NCBI RefSeq assembly: GCF_000721175.1
Contig: NZ_JOEZ01000002.1
Location: 62,001 to 126,000 of the forward strand
DNA: 64,000 nucleotides
Reading direction: 5' to 3'
From: Streptomyces anulatus
GTDB lineage: Bacteria; Actinomycetota; Actinomycetes; Streptomycetales; Streptomycetaceae
Shown: in pieces, positions 9,194 through 16,952 of the stretch
Layout of the letters: each line of letters starts with the position of its first letter
How positions within the stretch are numbered: the first letter of the stretch is position 1
Position numbers and translations under genes: made by a program
Notes under the pieces: generated by a model
The model's database searches: none
What the model saw: only the letters and a program-made list of their open reading frames with translations
Told to the model about the DNA's origin: nothing

Positions 9194-9241
9194 AAACGGT
9201 GCGGCCGGACGGGTGACGTGCACCGCCAGGCCACACCGTTT
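9194..9241 (-). terminator. Intrinsic terminator after DUF305 gene A
   Basis: AAACGGTGCGGCC pairs with GGCCACACCGTTT (12 of 13) and lies 12 nt past the stop of the minus-strand DUF305 gene. On that strand the hairpin is followed by TTTTCTGTTCTC, a reasonable U-rich tail. Confidence 0.75.
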
Positions 9242-9252
9242 CTGTCGCCGCG

Positions 9253-9888
9253 TCAGCTCTTGCCGAGCATCTTGTTCATCTGCTCGATCTCGACGGTCTG
9301 AGCCGTGATCACGTCGTCCGCGAGCTTCACGGCGGGACCGTACTCACCGTTGGCCTTCTCTGTCTTGGCCATCGTGATGGCACCCTCGTGGTGCTCGACC
9401 ATCATCTCGAGGAACATCTTGTCGAACTCGGCGCCGGAGGCCTTCTCCAGCATGTCCATGTCCTCGCTGCTCATCATGCCGGGCATGTCGGACGACATGT
9501 CGCCCATGTCGTGGCCCTCCATGCCGGACATGTCCGCGGGGACCTCCTCGCCCCACGAGGTGAGCCAGCCGGACATGGTCTCGATCTCCGGGTCCTGCGC
9601 GCCCTTGATCTTCGTGGCGAGGTCCTTGACCTCCTGCGAGGAGGCGCGGTCGGCGGCCAGGTCGGCCATCTCGACGGCCTGACGGTGGTGCTGGATCATC
9701 TCCTCGGCGAAGGAGATGTCCTGGTCGTTGTGGTCGCCGGTCTTGGCCGAGGCGCTCGCGGAGGGGCTGGGGTCGGACCCCATCGAGGACATGTCGTGCC
9801 CGCCGCCACAGGCGGACAGGACGAGCGCGGCCGCACCGGCGGTGACGACAAGGGCGGTACGGCGGATGAGCTTGCGGTGTGCAGCCAA
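9253..9888 (-). CDS. DUF305 lipoprotein A
   Basis: This 211-aa lipoprotein has signal peptide and lipobox LVLSAC (Cys near 27) and a Ser/Thr/Ala-rich spacer. The ferritin-like DUF305 domain has two repeats marked by EMIQHHRQAVEMADLA and MMVEHHEGAITMAK. A Met/Asp/His-rich loop lies between them (MSGMEGHDMGDM...PGMM). DUF305 proteins are commonly linked to copper and other metals; the HH pairs and Met-rich loop are plausible ligands. It sits 81 nt downstream of a '-RI' gene on the same strand, itself divergent from a copper chaperone across a CsoR-type box. Three paralogues lie at 19976, 29032 and 54748. Confidence 0.92.
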   Translation of the reverse strand: MAAHRKLIRRTALVVTAGAAALVLSACGGGHDMSSMGSDPSPSASASAKTGDHNDQDISFAEEMIQHHRQAVEMADLAADRASSQEVKDLATKIKGAQDPEIETMSGWLTSWGEEVPADMSGMEGHDMGDMSSDMPGMMSSEDMDMLEKASGAEFDKMFLEMMVEHHEGAITMAKTEKANGEYGPAVKLADDVITAQTVEIEQMNKMLGKS

Positions 9889-9969
9889 GGTTGAGCTCCT
9901 GGTTTCGAATGGGTGAAGGGCATGCCGGGGCGCGGCGCCGCATGGGCATGCGGCGCCGCGCGGGCCGCT

Positions 9970-10386
9970 CTATATCCGCAGGAGCTGGAGTTCAAAGAGT
10001 GAGGGCGGGGCGCGACCGCCGTCGGGACCGCTGCCGGCGGGAGACGTACGCGTCTCCTGCGGCTCGGCACACGCCACCACATCGGCCAGCAGCACCGGCA
10101 CCACGGCCGGAGCCCCGGCGACTGACGCGGAGGCGCAGGTGGGATCGGCATGGTCCGTGTGACCGGTACAGCCGCCTGCGCCGTGATCGCATTCGCCCGG
10201 CATCGACGCCATGACGTCCGTGTGTGCGACGACCGCCATCCGCTCGTGCCCGGATGACGCAGCGGCAGCCCCCGGCATCGGTCCGAGACCGTGCATGCCG
10301 ATCAGACCCAGCAGCACAGCGCACACGAGCAGCCCGAAGGACCGCACCATCGAGTGCGGTCGCATGAGCTGTCCGAGGCGGGTCAC
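9970..10386 (-). CDS. Small Cys/His-rich membrane-anchored protein of the '-RI' family, member 3
   Basis: This is a 138-aa protein with one N-terminal helix (FGLLVCAVLLGLIGMHGL) and an extracytoplasmic segment with Cys, His and Met (MPGECDHGAGGCTGHTDHAD). It ends ELQLLRI-TAG, the family tail. It is transcribed away from the copper chaperone gene at 10498, with a CsoR-type box between them, and leads into DUF305 gene A. This is the clearest regulatory evidence that the family is copper-induced. GTG 10386 is the likely start; it may be a leaderless or short-leader message. Confidence 0.78.
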   Translation of the reverse strand: MTRLGQLMRPHSMVRSFGLLVCAVLLGLIGMHGLGPMPGAAAASSGHERMAVVAHTDVMASMPGECDHGAGGCTGHTDHADPTCASASVAGAPAVVPVLLADVVACAEPQETRTSPAGSGPDGGRAPPSLFELQLLRI

Positions 10387-10456
10387 GGCGTCATCCTAGG
10401 CATGGATCATCAGCCGCTTGCATCCCGGGCGTCACCGGAGCAGACACGGAAACGTG

Positions 10457-10473
10457 ATACCTACCCGGGGTAT
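10457..10473. promoter_or_regulatory. CsoR-type copper operator (copZ-like / '-RI' member 3)
   Basis: ATACCTACCCGGGGTAT fits the CsoR pattern of ATACC and GGTAT arms around a G/C core. It lies between two divergent genes, 25 nt before the GTG of the chaperone gene and 71 nt before the '-RI' gene. Two better copies occur at 38949 and 43150. Confidence 0.75.
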
Positions 10474-10497
10474 GACAGCCCCTGAGGGGGAGGCATC

Positions 10498-10719
10498 GTG
10501 CCCGACGTACTGACGACCGAATACCGCGTGTCCCGCATGACAGGCAGCCACTGCGAGAACGCCGTGAAGGAGGAGGTCGCTGCCCTCGAAACCGTCGTCG
10601 ACGTGCAGGTCGACGTCCCCACGGGCCGCGTCACCGTGACATCCACCACCCCGCTCGACGATGCCCGGATACGCGAGGCGATCGACGAGGCGGGCTACGA
10701 ACTCACCGGGCGCGTGTGA
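10498..10719 (+). CDS. CopZ-like heavy-metal-associated domain protein, first Cys missing
   Basis: This is a 73-aa single HMA domain with the beta-alpha-beta-beta-alpha-beta pattern of copper chaperones. It retains the VDVQVDVPTGRVTV strand pair and a C-terminal EAGYELTGRV. In the metal loop the usual GMTCGHC appears as RMTGSHC, so the first cysteine of MxCxxC is replaced by glycine and only one Cys (with a neighbouring His) remains. Tight Cu(I) shuttling like CopZ is therefore doubtful; sensing, scavenging or a His-Cys site are possible. GTG 10498 follows GAGGGGGAGG and a CsoR-type box. Confidence 0.85.
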   Translation: MPDVLTTEYRVSRMTGSHCENAVKEEVAALETVVDVQVDVPTGRVTVTSTTPLDDARIREAIDEAGYELTGRV

Positions 10720-10759
10720 CGTTCCGCCTTCATCCCGAAAGGCTGCCCGAACGGCCGAC

Positions 10760-10776
10760 TACTATGGCCTTGCGTA
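10760..10776. promoter_or_regulatory. 17-bp palindromic operator, site 2 (weak; repressor's own promoter)
   Basis: TACTATGGCCTTGCGTA keeps the outer TACT and GTA but matches only 10 of 14 consensus positions. It lies 25 nt upstream of the BlaI-type repressor ATG, where an autoregulatory site is expected. Confidence 0.4.
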
Positions 10777-10801
10777 TTCGGTGGCGAAAGGGAGTCAGGC
10801 C

Positions 10802-11176
10802 ATGCGGCGGCTGGGGGAACTTGAAGCGGAAATCATGGATCGTCTCTGGACGTGGAACCGTCCGGCGACGGTGCGCGAGATAGTGGATGACATCAACAGG
10901 ACTCGCCCCGTCGCGTACACCACGGTGATGACGGTCACCAACATCCTGTACGGCAAGGGCTGGCTGCTGCGCGGCAAGCAGGGCCGGGCCTGGCTGTACA
11001 CCCCGGTGCGCAGCCGCGCGGCGTACGCCGCCGCACTCATGGAGGACGGCTTGGGAGAGAGCAAGGACCGCCCCGCCGCGCTGGTCGCCTTCGTCGAGAA
11101 CATGTCCGAGGAGGAGCAGGCCGCCCTGCGCAGGGCCCTGCGCAACGCGGGACGCCAGGCGAAGGCAGACTCGTGA
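10802..11176 (+). CDS. BlaI/MecI/CopY-family transcriptional repressor
   Basis: This is a 124-aa dimeric winged-helix repressor. The N-terminal wHTH starts RRLGELEAEIMDRLW and includes the recognition region VAYTTVMTVTNILYGKGWL, both typical of the family. The C-terminal dimerisation helices hold the FVENMSEEEQAALRRAL motif. The family binds inverted repeats built on TACTAC or TACA half-sites and is inactivated by proteolysis (BlaI/MecI) or by metal (CopY). The Cys ligands of CopY are absent, so cleavage by the adjacent M56 protease is more likely. SD GGGAG precedes ATG 10802, and the stop overlaps the protease GTG. It is the best candidate to bind the 17-bp sites. Confidence 0.92.
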   Translation: MRRLGELEAEIMDRLWTWNRPATVREIVDDINRTRPVAYTTVMTVTNILYGKGWLLRGKQGRAWLYTPVRSRAAYAAALMEDGLGESKDRPAALVAFVENMSEEEQAALRRALRNAGRQAKADS

Positions 11177-12084
11177 ACGCGGCGCCCGCCCTGGCCGGCT
11201 ACACGGCAGCGGTGGGCTTCGCCGCCCCGCGCCTGCTCCTGCGCGCCGCCTGGCCGCACCGGGCCCCGGCCCTGGCGGCGGCGGTGTGGCACGCCCTGGC
11301 GGTCTCGTTCTCGATCGCGGCCGCGCTCACCGCGTACAGCCTGGCCATGCCCGCCGAGCACCTGCACGCCGGCCTGGTGGGCCTGCTCCACACCTGCGGG
11401 CTGGACGTGGGCACAGGCCAGCCGGACCCCAACACCGCCGATCGCCTGGCCGTCGGCATCCCGGCCGCCATCGGCATCGCCCTCGTCGCGAGCTTCACCT
11501 TCCACGTCACGCGGGCCCGGCGAGCGAGGACTCAGCACCGGGAAGCCGTCGACCTGGTGGGCCGCCGCTCGGCCCGGCTCTGTGCCACCGTCCTGCCGTA
11601 CGACACCCCCGCCGCATACTGCCTGCCCGGTCGCCATCCCCGGATCGTGATCAGCGACGCGGCCGTACGCCGGCTGACACCCGAGCAGCTCGGCGCCGTG
11701 CTGGAACACGAGAAGGCCCACATCGCGGGCCGCCACCACTTGGTTCTGGCCGCCGCGGAGGCCTTCTACTCGGTCTTCCGGTGGCTGCCACTGGCCCGCC
11801 ATGCCCGGGAGCAGACGGCACTGCTGCTGGAGATGATCGCGGACGACCGCGCCCTGCGCAGCCACTCCGACGAGGTGCTGGCCACCGCGATGTACGAGAT
11901 GGCCGCGGCCCGCACTCCGAAGGGTGCGCTGGCTGCGGGCGGCCCGAACGCCCTGATCCGCCTGAAGCGGGTCCTCGGCCCCCGCAAGGCACCTCACCCC
12001 GCCCTGTGGGGTTCCCTCGCCGCAGTGGCCGCGACGGTCCCGCTCCTGCCGCTGCTGGTCGCCTGCCCGCCCGGCCTCGGCTGA
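11173..12084 (+). CDS. M56 (BlaR1-type) membrane metalloprotease without sensor domain
   Basis: This is a 303-aa integral membrane protease with hydrophobic helices at about 5-20, 32-58, 95-112 and near the C terminus. The cytoplasmic zinc site LEHEKAHIAGRHH puts HExxH at His179-His183. BlaR1 and MecR1 carry a C-terminal penicillin-binding domain; this protein ends soon after its last helix, so the stimulus must be sensed differently or by a partner. GTG start overlaps the repressor stop by 4 nt. By family knowledge it should destroy the repressor once activated. Confidence 0.88.
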   Translation: MNAAPALAGYTAAVGFAAPRLLLRAAWPHRAPALAAAVWHALAVSFSIAAALTAYSLAMPAEHLHAGLVGLLHTCGLDVGTGQPDPNTADRLAVGIPAAIGIALVASFTFHVTRARRARTQHREAVDLVGRRSARLCATVLPYDTPAAYCLPGRHPRIVISDAAVRRLTPEQLGAVLEHEKAHIAGRHHLVLAAAEAFYSVFRWLPLARHAREQTALLLEMIADDRALRSHSDEVLATAMYEMAAARTPKGALAAGGPNALIRLKRVLGPRKAPHPALWGSLAAVAATVPLLPLLVACPPGLG

Positions 12085-12151
12085 CCGTTGTGGGCTCGGC
12101 TGACCGTTCCGGGTGAGACCTGTGTGACTCGGACTGGCTTGCGATACGTAA

Positions 12152-12168
12152 TACGAAGCTACTAAGTT
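12152..12168. promoter_or_regulatory. 17-bp palindromic operator, site 3 (NlpC/P60 gene)
   Basis: TACGAAGCTACTAAGTT matches 11 of 14 consensus positions, 91 nt upstream of the NlpC/P60 start. An A/T-rich patch surrounds it in otherwise G+C-rich DNA, consistent with a promoter. Confidence 0.7.
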
Positions 12169-12259
12169 CTAACCCGCTTGACTGGCCGACGCCGCAGCGC
12201 CGGTCCGACGGCCACAGGCCGCCGCTCCGTACACAGACGCGCTAAGGAGTCAGCCCACG

Positions 12260-13285
12260 ATGGCGAAGCACCGTCGGCCGAAGCCGCCCAGCCGTTCCCG
12301 GATAGCCACCCTCGGCATGGCGGCCGGCGCGGTCAGCCTCCTGCCGACGCAGAGCCAGGCGGCGCCCAAGCCCACGGTGGACGAGGTGCGCAAGCAGGTG
12401 GAGCAGCTCTACGAGGAGGCCGAGGCTCCCACCGAGGAGTACAACGCCGTCCGTGAGAAGCAGGAGAAGCTGCAGCGTGAGGTGGACGGCGCGCAGGACC
12501 GCCTGGCCCGCAAGCAGGAGGAGATCAACGAACTGCGCGAGAAGATAGGCCCGTTGGCGGCGGCGCAGTACCGCAGCGGCGGTATCGACCCGAGCGTGGA
12601 GCTGTTCCTGTCCGGCGACCCGGACGACTACCTCGACAAGGCCCAGATACTCGACCGTACGGGCGACCGGCAGGCCGACGCCCTGCGTGCGATGCAGAGC
12701 AAGCAGCGGGAACTCGCGCAGGAACGGGCGACCGCCCAACAGCGACTGAAGTCCCTGGAGGAGACGCGCGCCAAGGCCGCCGCGAAGAAGGACGAGGTCC
12801 AGGGCAAGCTCACCGAAGCCCGCAAGCTGCTGAACAACCTGACCGCCGCCCAGCGCGCCAAGATGGAAGCCGACCAGGAGCGCGACGACGCCTCCGCGGG
12901 CGCCAGCGACTCCCCCTCCTCCTACAACGGCCCTGCCAGCGGCCGTGCCAAGACCGCCATCGAGTTCGCGTACGCCCAGCTCGGCAAGCCGTACGAGTGG
13001 GGTTCGACCGGCCCCAACTCCTACGACTGCTCGGGCCTGGTGGGCGCGGCCTGGCGCTCGGCGGGTGTCTCCCTGCCCCGCACCGTCAAGCAGATGTACG
13101 ACGCCGGCCGCAAGGTGGCCAAGTCCGATCTGCAGCCCGGCGACATCATTTACTGGTACAACGACAACCAGCACAACGGCATGTACGTCGGCAATGGCAA
13201 GGCCATCCACGCGCCGCGCACCGGCAAGAACATCGAGATCGTCCCGTTGGACTCCATGCCGTTCTTCGCTGCCAGCAGGCCCTGA
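12260..13285 (+). CDS. Secreted NlpC/P60 peptidoglycan endopeptidase (RipA-like)
   Basis: This 341-aa exported hydrolase has a signal peptide (about 1-35) and a long coiled-coil region (about 40-215, rich in Glu/Lys/Gln/Ala). A C-terminal NlpC/P60 domain follows (about 230-341). The catalytic Cys257 lies in SYDCSGLVGAAW, His305 in HNGMYVG, and a further His in IHAPRTG. The family cuts D-Glu to meso- or LL-Dap bonds in stem peptides. It follows the repressor-protease pair and has an operator at 12152. The reading ends FAASRP, a normal C terminus for these proteins. A BNR lipoprotein follows 32 nt downstream. Confidence 0.93.
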   Translation: MAKHRRPKPPSRSRIATLGMAAGAVSLLPTQSQAAPKPTVDEVRKQVEQLYEEAEAPTEEYNAVREKQEKLQREVDGAQDRLARKQEEINELREKIGPLAAAQYRSGGIDPSVELFLSGDPDDYLDKAQILDRTGDRQADALRAMQSKQRELAQERATAQQRLKSLEETRAKAAAKKDEVQGKLTEARKLLNNLTAAQRAKMEADQERDDASAGASDSPSSYNGPASGRAKTAIEFAYAQLGKPYEWGSTGPNSYDCSGLVGAAWRSAGVSLPRTVKQMYDAGRKVAKSDLQPGDIIYWYNDNQHNGMYVGNGKAIHAPRTGKNIEIVPLDSMPFFAASRP

Positions 13286-13317
13286 GCACCAACACCCGCA
13301 CCGCCCGAGGAACTTTC

Positions 13318-14187
13318 GTGACCGCACGCCCGGCCGTCCGTACACTGCTCGCCGTCGCGGGCGCCTCGATCGCCTCCCTGGTCCTCGCCGCCTGCGGGGG
13401 CGGGGCGTCGGACACGGCTGAGTCGTCGGACACGCCAACATCGTCGGAGGCGCTCTCCCATGTGCACGGTCTGGGCATCGACCCGGCCGACGGCCGCGCG
13501 TACGTCGCCACCCACAGCGGCCTGTACACGGTCGCCAAGGGACAGAAGCCCAAGCTCGTCGGCGACAGCAAGGACGACTTCATGGGCTTCACCGTGACAG
13601 GGAAGAGCACCCTCCTCGCCAGCGGGCACGGAGCCGAAGGCAGCGACCGTCCGGGCAACGTCGGCCTGATCGAGACCAAGGACGCCGGCCGCACCTGGAC
13701 GTCCCGGTCGCTGTCCGGGGAGGCAGACTTCCACTCCCTGGACTCGGCCAAGGGCACCGTCTACGGATACGAAGGCGGCCGGATCCGCGTCAGCACCGAC
13801 CTCAAGACCTGGGACGACCGGGCGACGCTGGAGGCCCTCGACCTCGCGGTGAGCCCCGCCGGGGAGACACTGCTGGCCACCACGGCGGAGGGCGTCGTCA
13901 CCAGCACCGACGGCGGCCGCGCCTTCGGCAAGGGCGCCGGGCAGGTCCAGGCCTTCCTGTCCTGGCCTTCGGAGAAGTCCCTCTTCGGCATCGGCACGTC
14001 CGGGAAGCTGAGCAGCAGCGCGGACGGCGGCAAGACGTGGAAGCAGCTCACGACCGTGCCCGGCGGACAGCCCCAGGCGCTGACCGCCGTCAACGCCGAC
14101 CACGTCCTCGCCGCGACGATGACCGGCGTGTACGAGTCACGCGACGGCGGCAAGACCTTCACCGAACTCGCGCCGCTGGCCTCCTGA
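13318..14187 (+). CDS. BNR/sortilin-repeat lipoprotein 1
   Basis: This 289-aa lipoprotein has lipobox LVLAAC near residue 25. A beta-propeller of BNR-type repeats follows, marked by repeated S/T-x-D-G-G-x-T-F/W (TKDAGRTW, STDGGRAF, SADGGKTW, SRDGGKTF). The opening HVHGLGIDPADGRAYVATH is typical of proteins annotated as F510_1955-type or sialidase-like. No catalytic role is supported; the propeller is probably a binding scaffold at the cell surface. GTG 13318 follows GAGGAA. A longer membrane-anchored relative lies at 35454. Confidence 0.85.
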   Translation: MTARPAVRTLLAVAGASIASLVLAACGGGASDTAESSDTPTSSEALSHVHGLGIDPADGRAYVATHSGLYTVAKGQKPKLVGDSKDDFMGFTVTGKSTLLASGHGAEGSDRPGNVGLIETKDAGRTWTSRSLSGEADFHSLDSAKGTVYGYEGGRIRVSTDLKTWDDRATLEALDLAVSPAGETLLATTAEGVVTSTDGGRAFGKGAGQVQAFLSWPSEKSLFGIGTSGKLSSSADGGKTWKQLTTVPGGQPQALTAVNADHVLAATMTGVYESRDGGKTFTELAPLAS

Positions 14188-14201
14188 GTTGACGCGCACA
14201 G

Positions 14202-14245
14202 TTGTTGTTCCACTGCGGGACGAATCGCGAAGTGTGGTGCAACAA
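14202..14245. repeat. Imperfect inverted repeat before the nuclease gene
   Basis: TTGTTGTTCCAC at 14202-14213 and GTGGTGCAACAA at 14234-14245 pair with two mismatches across a 20-nt loop, ending 9 nt before the nuclease GTG. It could be an operator for control of the orphan nuclease or a terminator of the BNR gene. Confidence 0.5.
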
Positions 14246-14254
14246 TGCCTAGTT

Positions 14255-15574
14255 GTGACGATCTCTCCCTCTTCCTCCGCTTCGTCCGCCGTGCTCGGCC
14301 TCGACCACGATGCCATCGGCGCCCTCATCCGCCGGTGGCGGGACGACCCCGGCAGCACCTACCGCACGTGGTTCCTGTGGGAGGAGCGCACGAAGAACTT
14401 CCGCTCCATCCGGCGCGGGATCGAGCAGATCGTACGGGAGATCGAGGCGGACACCTTCGGGGTCGCCTACAAGGGCTCGTCGCTGGAGACCGTCGTCGGC
14501 TCGATCGCGGAGCAGCGGCAGATGTTCAAGGGCGCCGACCACGCCTTCCTGTGGAAGCCGAAGCTGCGCATCCCCGACATCTACGAGGACCGGGAGAACC
14601 AGCTCGCGTTCGCCCGGATGCTGGAGACCTGCCGCTGCTGCACCACTGAAGCGCAGGTCCTGGGCGCGATACGAACGCTGGCGGAACGCGGCATCAAGGG
14701 GCTCGGCCCGGCGGCGGCCAACCTGCTCTACTTCCTGCACCCCACCATCGCCCCGCCCTTCAACACCGCCATCGTCAACGGCTACAACGCCCTGACCGGC
14801 GCGAAGGTCAAACTCGGCAAGTGGGACGAGTACCTCGCGATGCGCGAGGGGATCCTGGCGCTCAACTCCGCCCACCGCAGCCTGCTCTCCAACGACCTGG
14901 GCGCGGTCGCCGGGCTCCTCTTCGACCTGGGATCCGGCCGTTACGTCGCCCCGCCGCGCGGCGACGAGGACACGGCCGCGGCCCGCACCGCCTGGCAGGC
15001 CGACCTGGAGCAGGTCCGCTCGGACGCGAAGGCCGAGAAGGCCCGCGCCGAGGCCGAGCGGCAGGACGTGTCACACACCGAGGTGCAGGCGTGGCTGCGC
15101 GACCTCGGCAGGGCGCTCGGCTTCCAGGTCTGGATCGCCGCCAACGACCGCAACCGCCGGCACGATGGCCAACGGCTCGCGGACGGCTGCCTGATCAAGC
15201 TCCCGCCGGAGCTGGCGGGCGGTCCCGCGGGCGAGGCGATCAGCCTCATCGACGTGCTGTGGCTGGAGCCGGAGGGCAAGGTGGCCGCGGCCTTCGAGGT
15301 CGAGCACACCACCTCCATCTACTCCGGCATCGTGCGCATGCTCGACCTGGCACTCAGCGGCGACCCCGACGCCGCGCACGGCATGTACCTGGTCGCACCC
15401 GACAAACGCGAGGACGAGGTCCGCGCCCAGATCCGGCGGCCCGCCTTCAGCCGGGTCGCCGACCTGAAGGTGCGGTACCTGCCCTACGGCGAGCTCCAGG
15501 CCAACCGGGAAGCGATCATGCGGTTCGGCCGGGGCCTGCATCCCATCGAGGCCCTGGCCCGCAACCTGAGCTGA
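14255..15574 (+). CDS. Putative type II restriction endonuclease-like nuclease, orphan
   Basis: This 439-aa cytosolic protein has an N-terminal region of unknown fold and then a helix-hairpin-helix-like segment (RGIKGLGPAAANLLYFLHPT, about 145-165). A charged coiled stretch lies near 250-275. A C-terminal PD-(D/E)xK-like domain follows, with IDVLWLE and AAFEVEHTTSIYSGIVRM. The pair D...ExE fits the fold, and the EVEHTTSIYSG block is familiar from restriction-type nucleases. No methyltransferase or other defence gene is adjacent. GTG 14255 (VTISPSSS) is preferred over 14189, which would encode the inverted repeat. Lack of a modification partner argues for modified-DNA or phage-specific targeting, or an inactive remnant. 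Confidence 0.6.
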   Translation: MTISPSSSASSAVLGLDHDAIGALIRRWRDDPGSTYRTWFLWEERTKNFRSIRRGIEQIVREIEADTFGVAYKGSSLETVVGSIAEQRQMFKGADHAFLWKPKLRIPDIYEDRENQLAFARMLETCRCCTTEAQVLGAIRTLAERGIKGLGPAAANLLYFLHPTIAPPFNTAIVNGYNALTGAKVKLGKWDEYLAMREGILALNSAHRSLLSNDLGAVAGLLFDLGSGRYVAPPRGDEDTAAARTAWQADLEQVRSDAKAEKARAEAERQDVSHTEVQAWLRDLGRALGFQVWIAANDRNRRHDGQRLADGCLIKLPPELAGGPAGEAISLIDVLWLEPEGKVAAAFEVEHTTSIYSGIVRMLDLALSGDPDAAHGMYLVAPDKREDEVRAQIRRPAFSRVADLKVRYLPYGELQANREAIMRFGRGLHPIEALARNLS

Positions 15575-15668
15575 GGCGGTTCGGCGATGCCGTACTCGCC
15601 GAGCGCCCCGGAGAGTCAAGATTCCGTCATGTGGCACGAGTGACTGAGCAGGCCGGAGCTACTCGACG

Positions 15669-15685
15669 TACTAAGGGAGTAAGTA
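15669..15685. promoter_or_regulatory. 17-bp palindromic operator, site 4 (Met-rich lipoprotein)
   Basis: TACTAAGGGAGTAAGTA has a perfect left arm and matches 12 of 14 consensus positions. It lies 28 nt upstream of the lipoprotein GTG, where it would overlap the transcription start. Confidence 0.8.
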
Positions 15686-15713
15686 GAAGAAGCTCCCGGC
15701 GAAGGGAAACTCC

Positions 15714-16340
15714 GTGATCCGGCAACGCATCGTCCTCGCTACGGCGGCAGGGCTCGCCTCGACGCTCCTGCTGGCGGCGTGCGGCAGCTCGACGGACAAC
15801 GCCTCCGATACGAGCCCGGGCAACTCCGCCTCGGCCGCGTCGGATCCCGCGGCCTCCGCCCCGGCCGACAGCGGCAACTCCGGCGGCGAGGGCATGGTCA
15901 CGACCACCATGGTGATGGCCAAGGAGATGAAGGGCATGGGGAGCATGGTCACCGACGACGACGGGATGACGCTCTACCTCTCCCACAAGGACCAGTCGGA
16001 CCCGTCCATGTCGATGTGCACTGGTGACTGCACGAAGACCTGGATGCCGGTCATGGCGCAGGACTCCGTCCAGACGATGGGCGTGGAGAAGAGCCTCCTC
16101 GGCACCGTCGACCGCTCGGACGGCATGAAGCAGCTCACGCTCGGCGGGTGGCCGCTGTACCGCTACATGGGCGACACGAAGGCCGGGCAGATGAACGGCC
16201 AGGCCAAGGACGACAAGTGGTTCGCCGTCACGCCCGCCGGCAAGAAGGCGTCCATGACGGGCACGGAGGGCACCACGGGCACGGAGGACACCACGGGTGG
16301 TATGGAAGACATGGAGGGCATGGAGGGCATGGGGAGCTGA
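15714..16340 (+). CDS. Met-rich lipoprotein of the COG4315 type
   Basis: This 208-aa lipoprotein has signal peptide and lipobox LLLAAC near residue 22, then a Ser/Ala/Asp-rich spacer. Two repeats of the secreted domain known for the motif Yx(F/W/Y)xxD follow, seen here as YRYMGD; the first copy reads YLSHKD. A Cys pair (CTGDC) occurs in the first repeat. The N-terminal part (MVMAKEMKGMGSM) and the C-terminal tail (MEDMEGMEGMGS) are methionine-rich, suggesting Cu(I) binding at the outer face of the membrane. It is directly preceded by an operator and ends against a shared terminator. Confidence 0.85.
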   Translation: MIRQRIVLATAAGLASTLLLAACGSSTDNASDTSPGNSASAASDPAASAPADSGNSGGEGMVTTTMVMAKEMKGMGSMVTDDDGMTLYLSHKDQSDPSMSMCTGDCTKTWMPVMAQDSVQTMGVEKSLLGTVDRSDGMKQLTLGGWPLYRYMGDTKAGQMNGQAKDDKWFAVTPAGKKASMTGTEGTTGTEDTTGGMEDMEGMEGMGS

Positions 16341-16367
16341 GCCGAGTTGTGCAGCCGTGGGGCTGCC

Positions 16368-16385
16368 CTGGCACGGCCGTGCCAG
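16368..16385. terminator. Bidirectional terminator hairpin between convergent genes
   Basis: CTGGCACGGCCGTGCCAG is a perfect 18-bp palindrome, 28 nt after the lipoprotein stop and 8 nt from the stop of the convergent membrane-protein gene. Confidence 0.65.
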
Positions 16386-16392
16386 CGAACCG

Positions 16393-16947
16393 TCAGACGG
16401 CCGCCGGGTCCTCCTGGACAGCGAGCCGCTGCCGCGCCCGTGACTCGCTCTGTCTGCGCCACCCGTAACGGGTCAGCCCCTTCGGCTTGTACACCGACAG
16501 CGTCACCGCGACGATCAGCACGAGGAGGGCTGCGGCGGCGTCGGCCAGCAGCTGGACCCTCATGCCCACGAGGTCACCGCCGGCAAGCGGCGCCCGGGCT
16601 GCGACATCGGCGACGTGGCCGGCCACCTGCATGTGCACCAGCAGAAGAACGGTCGCGACAACGGTGATCAACAGCTTGAACAGGACCCAGTAGTGGCGGA
16701 ACAGGCCCCACGAGGAACCCAGGGCCTGGACAATCCCAGTGAGCAGTGAGGCGAGGCTCAACGGGGCCAGGACCATCCAGCCGGTCAGCTCCATCGCGAG
16801 GTAAGCACCGCGCACCGTCTGGTCGTTCTGACTGGTCAGACCCGCGACGGCGAGGGCGAGGAAGACGACGACGGCGCCGAGCCAGCCGACCGATGACGTG
16901 ACGTGCGCGGTGAGCGCGAACTTGCGAAGGCGAGGGTTCATGGTCAT
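16393..16947 (-). CDS. Four-helix integral membrane protein (DUF2269-like)
   Basis: This 184-aa protein has four hydrophobic helices (about 11-33, 50-72, 83-105, 130-150) and a basic C-terminal tail (YKPKGLTRYGWRRQ). The motif AHVTSSVGWLGAVVVF in helix 1 holds one His near a Trp-Leu-Gly. A haem- or quinone-binding membrane role is possible, as in relatives near respiratory genes, but no function is established. It follows a 55-aa membrane protein gene by 5 nt, clearly the same operon. Confidence 0.75.
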   Translation of the reverse strand: MTMNPRLRKFALTAHVTSSVGWLGAVVVFLALAVAGLTSQNDQTVRGAYLAMELTGWMVLAPLSLASLLTGIVQALGSSWGLFRHYWVLFKLLITVVATVLLLVHMQVAGHVADVAARAPLAGGDLVGMRVQLLADAAAALLVLIVAVTLSVYKPKGLTRYGWRRQSESRARQRLAVQEDPAAV

Positions 16948-16952
16948 CGCGA

